DNA from: Pelargonium tetragonum
Lineage: Eukaryota > Streptophyta > Magnoliopsida > Geraniales > Geraniaceae
Direction of reading: 5' to 3'
Length of the DNA: 64,000 nt
Assembly: GCA_036897445.1 (NCBI GenBank)
Contig: JAYMTL010000093.1
Span: forward strand, 16,684-80,683
This document shows, piece after piece, positions 49,511 to 61,974 of this stretch. The notes under the pieces are model-generated. The model searched no databases and was not told the origin of the DNA. It worked only from the letters and a program-made list of their open reading frames with translations. Position numbers and translations under genes: made by a program. Each line of letters opens with the position of its first letter. Position 1 is the first letter of the stretch.

Positions 49511-52476
49511 TATAAAAAGGATCCTGAAAGAGTTTACCTGCCCCTATATTATTCTATAGGAATTCCCCTGGAAATCAAAGTAGTATTATGGCTAAATTTC
49601 TCCAGCTGTTTCAATTTGAGATCCTTGTCATATTCATGGTAGAATCTCTTCTTCCAGGAGCTCGCAAAAGAGTTGCCTAAAAATACTAGTATATTGTCTC
49701 AAAGTGACTGAAAAATCAACAGAACGAACAAGTACTTATTAAAACTACCTAAGAAACGGGGCTAATTAATAAAAAAATTCAATGGACACGCAAGGCACTC
49801 CTTAATCAGGTAGGGATCTCGTAAGTCTGAACTTTTTGTTAAATTATCCCGGAGAAAGAGCTACGATGACAAAGGCCTAGAATTACTTTTGTTCTTTCTG
49901 AAGGGCTTTTACCAATTTGAGGAATTTCCAAGATATTGAGATTCTAAAGCTTACCTAATTAGAACAAAGGGCTTGCAGGTAGCTAAGTCAGCAGTTCCCG
50001 AATAGGAATTCTTAGATATTCCACGGATAACTTTTCTTAGTAGTGCACTTAAATGGGCGCCCTCCCCTAGGATTCTAAAGCGAACTAGAGTACAAAGAAA
50101 TAATTGAGAAATCTCTTTGTATTTTGATTCTTATACAAGGATAATCTGGAAAGGGCAGGCGGTACTACATTAATAGTAAAATATGTTTGCTAGAATAGAA
50201 GGAGTAAGGGTTAGATAAACCCGCTTCGGCAGTTTTCGTTAAGAAGTTCTAGGGCCCTTATTAGATCTAGCGCAAAGGTCCCGGTCCGGTAAAGATTATA
50301 CTATGAAAGTTTATAACAGCTAGTTACAGAGCTACGTTGTCTCAACATTTTTCATAGGGATCCTTTTTAGTCAAATCCCTTAAATTAAAAAAGCTATCAG
50401 GGGATACTGTAATTACATGGATATAAAGCGTATCCTCTTATGGAAAAAAATCCCAAAAAAGTTGATAGTTATAAATAAATTCTGGGATACCCTGAAAGTA
50501 ATTTAGCTCCTAGAATATTTTGTTTTGGTATAATAAATCCGATTTTTCTAAGACTCCTTACTCATTGTATTTTGAGACCCCGATTTGTCATAGAAGAGCC
50601 CTTTTTAGGCTTACGCGATTCTTATAAAAAGACAAAGCATTCGGATAGCTTTAAATTTGTAGAAAGTCGTTGGTTTAATTTGTGTTAATTTATCCGCGCA
50701 ATTTGAAGTCTAGGTATGCATGAATCCTAAAGTCAAAATATAAGAGTGCTCCACCTCCGATTCATAGGAGTCCTTCAGGCAAGCTAGGTCTTTACTTCAT
50801 CTCAAAAACTCCGTAAACCGAAGCTTGTAGAAATCAGGCAAGGAGCTCCTTATAAATTTAATACTCAGGAAAAGTATGAACTAGAATACATGGGTTTCCG
50901 AAATATTAGCGCAATCCCTTATTTATATAGAATGTTTGGATTTATACCTATTTTAATAAGCTATTTGTTTGTAAGTGAAACAAGTTAGTTTATAGGTACC
51001 TCTTTGTCGTGCCCTTGACAAGACAAAACTATTCCAAGAGTTCGCTCAAAAAATCTAACTAGAACGGGGTACTCCAAGATAACCAAATTTCATATCAAGT
51101 ATTACATCAATAGCTCATATCTGGAAGCTCCTAGACCCAAGAGGGGAGGAATCTCTAGGGTACCCTATTTTGAATTATTAAATATTTACCCGTTTTAGTA
51201 TCTAAATGAAAAATCACAGCTAATTGAAACCGAGTTGTAGCTTTTAGTTACCGATACAGTAGGATCTAATTCATATTCCCCTAAGCTCTACTCTAAGTCG
51301 ACGCGAAGGTTAGAAACAAGGATTTATTATCAGTACTGGACACTAATAGTAAGCCTGCGGCCTTATAAAAATCCCTTGAGATATAGTTTTTTAATTTGTA
51401 GGGGAGTAGTCCAGACGGATCCATATAGTTTTCGATACAAAAGTGTCCTAAAATTTTTAAGGTTGATCGCAGATAGATAGATTCTAAGGTAAAACAACAC
51501 TCTTATATTAATTAAGCTCATCCTTAGCTTATTTCCTCAAAAACTTTTTCTTGTAACGCTTGGGTACTTAGCGAGTTTATTCAAAGATATAGAGTACTCA
51601 AACTCCTAAACCCACGCAAAAGATACCTAAAGCTACTATTCATTGTTCTTGAAGCCAGTGTTTTTTCGTTAGAAAGAAAACCTTTTTGAATAAGATTATC
51701 CTTGGGCACTTCACTACTCTCCTATTTGCTCCAATAAGATAGGTAAGGTATCTCAAATAAAAATGAGGAAAATTCGGGTATCTGGGATTTATATAAGTAA
51801 AACAATAACACAATCACAATTAACTTAAGCAAGTAAGTGCTTTTTAATTATTTTCCTTGAAAAAAGTCAAACTGGGACTTCTCCCACATATTATTACAGG
51901 TTTGTAAAGGTAAGATAGTAATATATTTGGCTTAGTAAAAAGTGGAGATTCAGCGTACCCGTCGATCAGAAAGGGTTAACCCGTAAAAGAAGACAAAATC
52001 CTTTTTGAGCATACCTACTAAAACTTGGTATACCTTTAGTGCTCTATTGCTTTCTGTAGGATATTCGGCAATTCGCAAAGCAGTGTATCGCTTTAGTTTG
52101 ATTTATAACTCCTAGTACCCGTAATACAAAAACATATGAAGGAAGCCTAAATGGGAAGAGCAGGTCCTTAGCTTTTCTTGGCTAATTTTCTTCGAAGTGT
52201 CCTCAAACCCTTGTCTGAAATCAAGTAATTGCTTTTATTATATAAATATTACTATACTATACCCTATTACAGAAATCCTTTTAGTTTAGATAAGTTAGAG
52301 AAGTATACTTTTAAGGGATTCCCAAGATATAAATATCTCCACTTGGAATTGGAAAACTCGCAATTAATTGTTTTGTATATAAAGAGGCGCAGTTCGAACA
52401 CAAACGATTTCAAATAAAGATAAGAGTAAGAAAGTTCAAAGCTACTAGTTATTAGTTAAAACTATAGAGATAACCA

Positions 52477-52525
52477 GCACTAGCGTAGCGGCGTAGCCTC
52501 ATGACAAAAACCTGGGAACTAGTGC
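52477..52525. repeat. 7-bp inverted repeat enclosing GCGTAGC duplication
   Basis: GCACTAG (52477-52483) pairs with CTAGTGC (52519-52525). The loop opens with GCGTAGC, G, GCGTAGC (52483-52497), a GC-rich tandem very unlike the surroundings. GTAGCGGCG inside it matches nine bases of a conserved word near the 5' end of LSU rRNA (AGTAGCGGCGAGCGAA), but the match stops there. Confidence 0.5.
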
Positions 52526-52630
52526 AATAGAAGTCGAGTAACTATTGTAGTCAGAAAAGAACTTAACTATCGAACCTTTGATACTTATTATTACTAAGTA
52601 TTTAATAACTTTTTGAAAAATCTCCTCGTC

Positions 52631-52646
52631 TAGCTAATGCGGTAAC
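52631..52646 (+). repeat. short dispersed repeat, copy 2 (partner 22934-22950)
   Basis: TAGCTAATGCGGTAAC. Only AGC and GCGGTAA agree with the SSU rRNA 530 loop (11 of 22 positions overall), so no rRNA call is made. Confidence 0.35.
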
Positions 52647-53480
52647 TTCCCTTTTTAATTGATCTTTTCTTGCTATACTTCCTAAAGAAAGAAAATTCTA
52701 AAAGGTCCACGTACACTACCTTTTTAGACACACACAAAGGTATATTAGAAAGGGAGTCTAACCCCAAATAGGAAAAAGTTTTGACTATGAGTAGAATTTA
52801 AGGAAATACTTACTTTTATTTTCATTTGGGTTGAATTTTAGTAAACGTATCTAAGTTTAGTATAGAACTAAGGGAATTTTTTTCACCTTTAAGGAAACTC
52901 TTAAACTAGTTATAGAAATTCCTGTGCAAAGTAATTTTGAATAAGTTAGTTTTGATGGTAATGGGAATCCAATAAGATTTACTGAGTAAGCTTGCTTTTA
53001 TATACCCTTATTCAGATTTGTATTATGTTAGTGCTGCTATAATCCTAAACCCTTGAATCTCCTTGATAGTTTTTAGTTGAGAGGTCAAACTAAAGTCGAG
53101 TAGAATACCCCCTATAAAAAAGCTTATGACTATAAAAAGGATGCCTACTTCGAAAAGAAAAGGAGTTTCTTTAAATACCCGTTGAATTAAAGGGAGTCGT
53201 AGTATTATCAAGGGTTCCATACAGAAGATTACAAGAAAGCGCATATAGTTCCATTAAAGACTCTGCCTTTTTATAACTTTAAGCGAGTCCTGGATGCCCG
53301 AGTTATAAAAGTATCCACATGACCCTTTCCTTTTTCCAAGAGTATTTTAATGCTAAAAAAAACTTCTAGTAGACGTACTTTTGGTTACAAGAATTCACGG
53401 TGGATTTTTCTCGATAAAGGGGTCCTAAGAAGAAGTTTTACTGGAGTTGTTAGAGTCCTTTAAAGAAATACTCAGGTCAG

Positions 53481-54780
53481 AAGAGTTCCTATTTCTGAAG
53501 AAAGGTCTTAAGACAAAGGCTCTAAGGAAAGCTCTAGGTATTTAATTGAGAGTAAAAAATTCTACATTATACTACTTCTGTAAAGGCGAGTATCTCGACT
53601 AAATAGAAATATCCTTAGGGGAACTCTTCTAAATAACAACTTATAAGAATTTCTTTTTCTTTAAACATTTTTTTAATGACACAGAATCTGGGCAATACCC
53701 TAATCTAAAAAAAAGCATCCACTTAGGTAGGGAAACCTAGCTCTAGTCTAGCAAACTTAAACGAAAACCTTTATTTAAATATTTAACCCTCCATAGATAG
53801 GAAGGCCCACTTATATATACATATTACATTTTTCTTTAGATTTAAATCCCTTTCTTACTTAATTAAACCGGAACCCTGGAGCTAAATAAAGAGTACCTGA
53901 GTAACTTCGTTACCTTGACTTACTAAATTACTAAAAAAGAGTTTAGAACTCTTCCCTTTTTATTGATATTCATACCTTCTTTCTGGATTTGCTGGGTCTT
54001 ATATAAACTCAAGAATGCCTAGCTCTAACAGCCTTAATTACATTACCTTTTTATTTTACATGTATAAACAAAACAGATGCCTCTACTTTAAGCTTCTTCT
54101 ATTCTCTAACTTTTTATTATCTAGAATCGGAAACTTGTATTTGAAATTTGATTTGGTACAGGGTATATCTACTAAGTAGAAGTGCTGTAGTTAATGGACT
54201 TAGGATTCCTTTGGCTCTTCTTTTCTATTATTTTGGGTCCCTGGGTAAGATTTTAGTTTAGGATACATAAGCTGGTGCTTGCTTAGAGTATAATATTAAG
54301 AGATATTGAGGAAACACGTATAGTAATACAGCATAAGAGTGTCCCCGCTAGTTATAACAGGTAGAGCTCGAGGATTGGGTTATGTTTGGCTGAGGTTTAC
54401 TGTGCCCAAATGCCAAGTGTACGATAGTACTAAATTGAGATAATACAAGTTAGATTTCCTTTGGTTGGAGTAAGATTGAAATTGAACCCTATGAAAACTC
54501 GACTATTCCTAAACTCTCCTTTTCTTTTTTGTACAAACGAGTAGGTAAGTAAGGTAACCCTTTAGGGTTTTTGAAAAGAGAGCAAATCCCCAAACTTTTA
54601 AGCGGGGTCTTGGTGGGCTTACTTGAAGCAGCTGCTATCTTGGGTTAATTTCTTTCTTGAACACCCACCCTTCTTTCTTTCCGGGGATACACAAATGTAA
54701 GTTACTATGCTTTAAAATTTCCATACAGGATTTTATCTTTCAATTCTTGTTAAAATAACAGTAGTGTAATTTTATATTCT
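53481..54780. other. non-coding block of distinct texture
   Basis: No gene recognised. Fewer G/C runs than the flanks, many CTT and TCT words. Contains the second copy of the 22-nt repeat (54113-54134). Confidence 0.4.
54113..54134 (+). repeat. 22-nt dispersed repeat, copy 2 (partner 12572-12593)
   Basis: 21 of 22 positions identical to the copy at 12.6 kb, same orientation, and again preceded by a pyrimidine-rich stretch. Confidence 0.65.
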
Positions 54781-56570
54781 TATCCTCATAGTATAGTCAT
54801 GCCGTGCTATGAGCCCTTGCCCTATCAAAGTCGAGATTTGGCTATCTTTAACAACTTAAGTCGCTAAACTAAAGAGGCAGTCACGTAGTAGAAATGCTCG
54901 GTATAATCCTACTTAATTAGGTAACCCGGTACGATAAGATTAAAAAGTGTCTTAATTTTCCGACGCGTCTCTCTAAATCTAAATAGTTTGATTCTCAGTA
55001 GATATTCTAGTTGACATACATAAAAATGAAAGCTTTATATATCGGGATTCATAAAATAAAGGGAAAATACCCACTAGTTAACTCCTAATATAAAACTTTT
55101 CATTTTCATTTTTATACACAGTTTTTTTAAGGAATTCTCTTACTCGAATACTCTAAGGTCAAAATACAGGGGACTTTTATTATTTCTTCTTGATTATATA
55201 AGTATCCAACCACTTTCCTCTGGAAAGCACTTGACTTTGTTCCTACGCTAGTTCACAAAAGTAAGAGTGTCGGCTTTGGTTACTTAACTTCAATTTCGAA
55301 GACCTGTATACTAATAAAGGACCCCCTGCTTCGTTAAAACTAATCAAACGAATTAAATAACATACAAGTCCGTAGTTATTTACTAGATAAAGAAATCCTC
55401 AAGAGCAATGAATCCTTAAATGCCAAAGTACAAGTCTATTATAGTACTTATTGCTACACTTTTTTGATACTTAGGTTTCTAGGTCGAAGACTTTTAGTTC
55501 TATAATTCAGAAAACAGCTTTGCTTTCTTAGTTATGAAGTCAAACCCATCCGTGTAGTTATATGATATCCCAAAGCTCGCTCTACTCCACTTTAAGAAAC
55601 TTTTGAATAACGCTTAGAAATCCCTTTTTATTATAGAATGAACCGCTCTTTGGCAGCCGAGCCTCCTATCTTGTAACCACGTAATCCCATAATATGGAGC
55701 AGGCTAATGAAGAGGGGTCCGTGACTGTGCTATATAGAATAGAAACTTTAAGCATCTCTTCAAAATAAGTGCCCTTACTAAAATATATAGATAAGGAGTT
55801 TCCTTATTTTTACTGTGCGGGATTCTTGAGTCTAGTTATTTGGCAGCAAGTCTATGTAAGTAATGATTTCAGTTCAATTACAAGAATAGTGGGGAACCCC
55901 CTTTAAAACTAAAAAAGCGGATAGCCAATCGGGTGGATCCGGTAGGTAGAGGAGAACTTATCATTAAAGCGTAAGTTAGAGAACGGAGGGTTTTAATTAA
56001 ACAGTAGTCTATTTCGAATTCCTTTCCTTATGCGCTTTTTCTTCTGTGATTATTGCTATAAAAAACTTTAACTAAAATAGAGGAAGATATTGTATATAAT
56101 GTCCTATTTGAACCCCTTGGAATACGTTATCCGTGTAGATTTGCCAAGTATTTCAATACTAAAAACTTAAAAAAAGTTTTCGATTCTTTCGTATTTTACT
56201 ATTTACCCAGTGAGATATAAGTACTCCCAGTAACCTATTGCTGTTCAACAATTAGGAGATTTTTCGGAATTTTAATTAAAATCAAAAGGACTTATAAAAA
56301 ACTATCTTTTATTAGATTCTGCTCCCTTATTTATTGCCGAGCTAAGAAGCGGAAGAATTAAAGTTTAAGTCAATCGCTAGGGCTTGTTTTAAAACGAAAA
56401 TGAACTTTAGAAATGTAGATGGTTCGAATCTCATTATACCGGGTATTTGTAGGTAACACAACCCCAGTGTTGCTTTTTCGACATTGCCTGTCTGGTAAAA
56501 ATTTATAAGGAGGTGCTCCTTATTATCCTTTAATAAGCTAGGGACAAAAAATAAGGTCATGACAAGATGC
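54781..56570. other. non-coding background
   Basis: Nothing recognisable beyond AT-rich unique sequence. The minus-strand open frame at 56342-56572 has no family signature. Confidence 0.55.
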
Positions 56571-57470
56571 AAGATTAACTTTTATAGAAAAAACTCTTAC
56601 TTTTTAGGAGCTTCTTAATTACAAGAAAATCACTTACAACAAGAACCTTGTCCTGATATAATGAAATTGGTTACAGGAAACGCAAGAAAAACTCACTACA
56701 GCTTTGGATACTTTATAAAAGCTACTAAAGCAACAAGAAACTCTAGAATTCCGGATTAGAATTCGAACAGGAAAGTCAGAACGACTTCTCAGGATCTCGG
56801 TATTTTTGAAAGGAAAGAAAGAGATGACATGATCAAGAAAAGGTATAATTGAGGAGCTTTACACAACTCCAACTTTATTTGATTTGAACCCACGTCCTCA
56901 AATTCAATCCAAGATTTAAATCGAATTTTAGGCATCAACTTGGTTGGAAAGGGAGTTGCTAGCTAATTAAAGGAGGTGTATATTAATTCTAAATACTGAA
57001 TATTTTTAAGACTTCCTTATATAAAATACTGTGCATAATTTCGAGTGCTGTAAATTATATTATTTAAAAAGCTTCTTCTTACGGAAATACTACAAAGGGC
57101 AATCTGTACTAGAATTCTAGTTATTATTTTTATTGATATAGCTTCTGTCTTAATAATATATCCGTTGAGGTAACCCTTCTATAGAAGTGTATCCTACTGG
57201 CCGATGTACCACCAAGGTTAAGTCTTGTCATTGACATCCTTTCTTCCAGAAGATTCTGTATTTAGTTAATGTGTGATATCTAAAATTGAAATTCCAGGTA
57301 ATATGCCCTATCAATATTATTTTATTTACTAGTTATATTTAATAGGTACAATGTTTTATTTTGGTACCAAGCGAGTGCCTTAGGATTTCCTAATTATAAA
57401 GAGGCTGAGAAAACTCTTTGATATTCTTACCTTTTTGAAACTCTACCTTTAAGTATTCCTACCTTCCTTT
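56571..57470. other. non-coding block of distinct texture
   Basis: No gene recognised. AAGAACCTTGT near 56640 also occurs near 6366 in the 4.2-7.0 kb block. A tRNA-like GTGGGTTCAAATC on the minus strand near 56885 lacks the matching 3' arm and was rejected. Confidence 0.35.
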
Positions 57471-58432
57471 TTTAGCCGAGGGGTCTTAAACTTTTAAGTC
57501 TTAGATATTCCTGTTTTAAACTTTAAATAAAAAGTAGTACTATGCAGGAGGTAAAGAATGATTTTTTGGACAGGGCAGGATAGTAATGTACATAGGATTC
57601 GGCATTTCTTACAAGTTTTCCTTCCATTCCGGATAGTAAAAAGGAAATTGAGGGGTGAAGCAGAGTCTAATAAGCTATCTAATTTCACTGCATATAATAA
57701 AAGATTTTTAGAGACCTAGAATGCACAAATCCCCGGTTTCTCCAACAGGACTTGGTAAATACTAGGCAGAGAAAGACACCACGGGGGTAACTTTTTCAAA
57801 GATGATTCAACTGGATAAAAGTTTTGATAAGGATCCGTTGGCTAGCTCGGTTTCTTTATGTCTTTTGCTTTTTTATTTTAACTGTATATAAATTGCACTT
57901 TTTAACATAGACTCTATAGGTAATCCCTTAATAGGAACTTACCAATCCTATATAGAGAGTCAGTCTTTCAAAATGGACAGCATCAAGTGGCAGTCAATAG
58001 GTTTCTCCTTTTTTTATTATTCGGAATCATTACACTGTTTATAGAACTTATAAGTACTCTTTCCCGAAAGCGAATAGCCCTCTAAAAAAGTAAGTATAAG
58101 ACTGAGAAATATCTCTATCTAGTAATAAACCCCTTTATCCCCTTTTATACTGTAAAACGAATTCTACCCAGTTAGAATGTATGAAAACTCGGCCTCGCGG
58201 GAAGCCCTTTTAAGTTTCCTCGTATATGTTACTTAGATATAGGAGCATTGTGCCCTTTTGAAGCAAAGAATTAGCCCTATTTCTAGAAAAAGGGGGATGG
58301 AAGTTCTAGATAGGAGTACGATAACCCGGTACTTAAATAGAACAAATTACGACTTTCAGGTATAATTAAAAGGAGTTCGGGCAGTCTCGAGTAACAAGGG
58401 GAAACTTATGGCCTATTTAACGAGCAACTACA

Positions 58433-58444
58433 ATATATATATAT
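58433..58444 (+). repeat. (AT)6 microsatellite
   Basis: Six AT units in AT-rich DNA. Confidence 0.6.
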
Positions 58445-61400
58445 GTAGCTAAAACTGGATATCCCACGCCAGACATAAGGATATTTTCATAAAAACCCTC
58501 ACTCTCCCCAAATTCTATGTAGTAGAAAACTAAGCAGGTTGAGATTCTCAAACTCTTACCGATTCGAGTACAAAGTCCTTTCAAAAAGTAAAAGCGCCCC
58601 CGCGTTTCTTATATCAGTTAGTGAATAAAGACCTCTCAGTCAAAAGGATCCCTAGTCAGGAATATTGTATAAAAAAAGGATTTTTTATCTATCGCAAAGT
58701 TAAGGGTACCCGTCCTTACATTTTTCATATATCAGCCAAAATTTCTTTAATAACTAAAAATTTATGTCTGATTTAGCACGTTCCCCTTTAGAAAAATTTG
58801 ACTTTACTCCAGTAAAACGTTTGATATAAAAACCCGTTAGTTAATTAAAGGTTAGCCATGGGGATTCCACGAATATTAAGAAAAAAATTGCCGCTTAGTA
58901 AGATTACAATTATAGAGAAAAGTTACTATCTTTTAAAGCAAGGGATCCTCTAGTGTTGGTAGGAGATTTTCAATTCCGCTCTATAATTAAGTAACAAGGA
59001 ATTCTTAGAAAGGGGCTTTCTTAACTCTAACAAGAATCTCAGTACCCATAAAAACCAGGCTATCCCGCAGAGGATACAATTTTATAAAGCAGTTTTGCTT
59101 GTTTAAGGTTAGTTTATATAATACAGAATTCTATGAGTAGTTTTTACAAAAGGAGCTGGTGCCAATTAGTAAAAGACTTTTTATAGAAAGATGGATATAT
59201 GGCATCCATGAAAGATTGAAGGAAAGGGGTCTTCTAAAAGCCCCGAAAAGCTCTATTAAGGAAAACTCAAGTGGCCCTGACTTTATGTTAGTGTGCCTTT
59301 TTTGCATTAGAATAGCACCTAGGAGACTCTTTTTAAATAGAAATTCCCTCATATTGCGTTTCTTCTCTAGTTCAGGGATTCCTCTAGTTAGTTCTACCCT
59401 TACCTTAAAGAAGCGAATACCCCTTGAGGAGGTCCTTATCGTATTCAATATAAGTTTTAAGTATACTCGAAGTGGGTGGGCAAACCTTTATTCGTAAATA
59501 TACGGAGTGACTAATAGCTGTTAAAATTCTGAAGTTAACCCCCTCCTCTTTTTTTCCTTAAAAAAAGCTCTATTCCAGTATAAAAAAATCTAGGTAAAAC
59601 CGTAAATAACCCTCGAGAGGGCTTCCGGGCAGGCTAAAAGCCCTTCCTTAAATGCTGTAAGTTCAACCTTTGCTTTGAAAAAGTTCTTAACTCGAATTCT
59701 TTCTTACTTAAATAAAATCTAAATACTCCGGGCTGTTAGTCAAGTAAACAAAAAAGAATAAAGTCTCCTAGTTTTAATACAAGATTCTTCCCAGCTTTTA
59801 AGAAAAATTAGAAAATAAGTTTACATATAAAAATGACAAACCATACTCTACCTTTTTAAAGGGATATTCCCTTTAGGATTTGTGCTTTTCATTTCAAGGT
59901 ATACTACCAAACTTTGTTTTAAAACTAGCTTGGAAAATTGAGATTAAGTTTTTCCTACCTTAGATAAACTACTGCCTATTTCCTTGTACCATTACCTAAA
60001 AACCCAGGGCTTCCCTATAGAAAAAAGAAAAACTAGATGCTATTTATACCGATAAGGGACTCCTGAGAAACTTCGGGCTGCGGGTTTATTACTTTGTTAT
60101 TCTTTTTTAGTACTATAAAAGAAGCCCTCACAATATCTTGAGTTTCCACCCAGTTTATCTGTTACTAGGTTAAAGAGGGAGTCCAATTAATGTATTAGTA
60201 AAGAAAATCCATTAAAAAGGGGCTATTTCGCGCAGTTAAAGTACTGGGGCTAATGGCGTGTAAGCAAAACCTTTAATAAAGGAGCCGCTGTAATTAAGGA
60301 TTCTTATTTTTAGCCAAGCCCTTTTTGCTTTGCTAAATCCTCATTAAATTTATAGGTTGAATGGGGTTTTTGCACGGAGATTTTCATTGTATTTATAAAA
60401 AGAGTTTTATTCAACAAGCTTGTTATTTAATTCTGGACTTCCCTTCATAGGTACACAGCTCTGCTTCAAGCTGACCCAAGCGCTTCAGTAGAGCAAAAGT
60501 ATATGTTAAGAGACAGATTTCTATAAAAGTTAGCTCTGTAAGATTTTTAAGGGCTACTTCACGAGGCTCTGTTTGCTTCGAACCCACAGTAAGAGTCTAT
60601 TTGTAGAGTTGCTCTAATAAGACTTTACAAAAAAAGAAGGAATGAAACCTTGTTCCACCTTCTCTTGCCTCTTCCAAATTCCGTATTCTTAATTCTTAAA
60701 ATTCTTTATATCTAAACGATTTCATCTCCTTTAGGGTCTTATGGGCTAGTTTATGTTTTCAACCGGATGTCTATACTTTTTACAATAAGCATATCTCTTC
60801 ATAAAAGCAAATTCTTAAATGCCCCTTAATTTCATTAAAAGTTAGTATAGCAAGTATGATTTTGTTTACGGGGCACCTTGAATTAAGAGCTTCAAGTTTT
60901 ACTAAATAGAGAAGAAAATCTCTTTGGAAAGTACAGATTTTAAATTACTAATTTAGAGGCTTTTAGTAGAGTAAGTAACTTAAGTGGGTTTTCCTTAGAA
61001 GTTTTGTGTTCATTATTTGTATAAAATTTAAACCGCCTACTTTTAAATAAAAGTGATTTAAAGTGGTCAAGCACGGGTTAGTTTAATCTAAAGTCGTAGG
61101 TTCAAGCCATATATTAAGTAAGACTTACGATACAAAAGGGATCTGGCTCCTAGTTTGGGTTTATTAAAAGCGAGCTCGTTCTGTATTCGGAATTTGAAAT
61201 TAGTAGTAAAGAGAATCTCCCTTTTTATAGTACATACAACTTTAGGGGTATAAACTCTACAGGGATTCTCCTTTCTAATCTAAACGAAAATTCTACCGTT
61301 TTAGAGCTAGATTTTTTCCCTTAGTTTCTTTCAGGACCTCTTTATAACTTAGAAATTCCTTTAACTTCGTTACCTGTATATCGCAGGCATTGTATTAGAC

Positions 61401-61920
61401 CAAAGCTTTGACTTGGCTGTAACTTCCCTCTAATTTAGAATTCCGATACAATATAGTCCGGACAAGGCCGGCTAGGAGTAATCAATCGAGACCGCTAAGG
61501 ACTTCCGCTTTTTATTAGAACCCCGGGATCCTCTAAGAGTTAAGTAGGCCCCTTGATTAATTTAGGGCTTCCCCTTCAACTAAACTTTGCCCAATAAGCA
61601 AAAGGTATATCCTTTGCTTTAAAGCATAGAACTTCCAAAAGCACACTGATTGGAGTAACTAAAAGGCTTTTGACTTGGGAATTACTGCAGTATAAAAAAG
61701 CCCCTATAGTATTTAAAAAATTCACTTTTGACTGAAAGTGGTAATTTTCTTTTTTTGTAGGTTCCTTATAGAGCAAAAGTACTATCTGCCCAAACGAGTT
61801 CAGGTATAACGATAATCTAAAGGCCCGCCTTTTAGTACCTATAGTCTTGAGATTTACCTAACTCAGTACATTAGGGCAGTCTAATAAGAGAGTCTTTTTC
61901 GCTTGAGTTGTTATAAAATG

Positions 61921-61974
61921 AAAGGGCTCTTAAATTCTTATTCTAGGACTAGCTTCTCCTAGAGAGGGCCCTTT
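61921..61974. repeat. composite nested inverted repeat
   Basis: Outer arms AAAGGG (61921-61926) and CCCTTT (61969-61974) enclose a CTCT/AGAG pairing. Inside lies a perfect 7-bp stem TCTAGGA (61942-61948) with TCCTAGA (61957-61963) around an 8-nt loop. Several stems stacked within 54 nt form a likely folded unit. The inner stem shares CTAGGA/TCCTAG with 49493-49510. Confidence 0.6.

Larger units (their letters stand above)
47061..53480. other. non-coding background
   Basis: No gene recognised. Open frames at 47347-47604 (+), 49111-49416 (-) and 53023-53244 (-) were examined. The last is strongly hydrophobic but matches no membrane protein I know. This stretch contains the best hairpin in the window (48000-48048), another at 49493-49510 and a composite element at 52477-52525. 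It is locally richer in GC around 47.7-48.6 kb. Confidence 0.55.

Noticed and set aside
53023-53244. Hydrophobic 73-codon minus-strand frame
   Set aside because: Looks membrane-like because T-rich DNA encodes F, I and L. No cox, cob or nad motif is visible.
56881-56900. tRNA T-arm-like GTGGGTTCAAATC, minus strand
   Set aside because: The 3' arm does not pair and no cloverleaf can be built.
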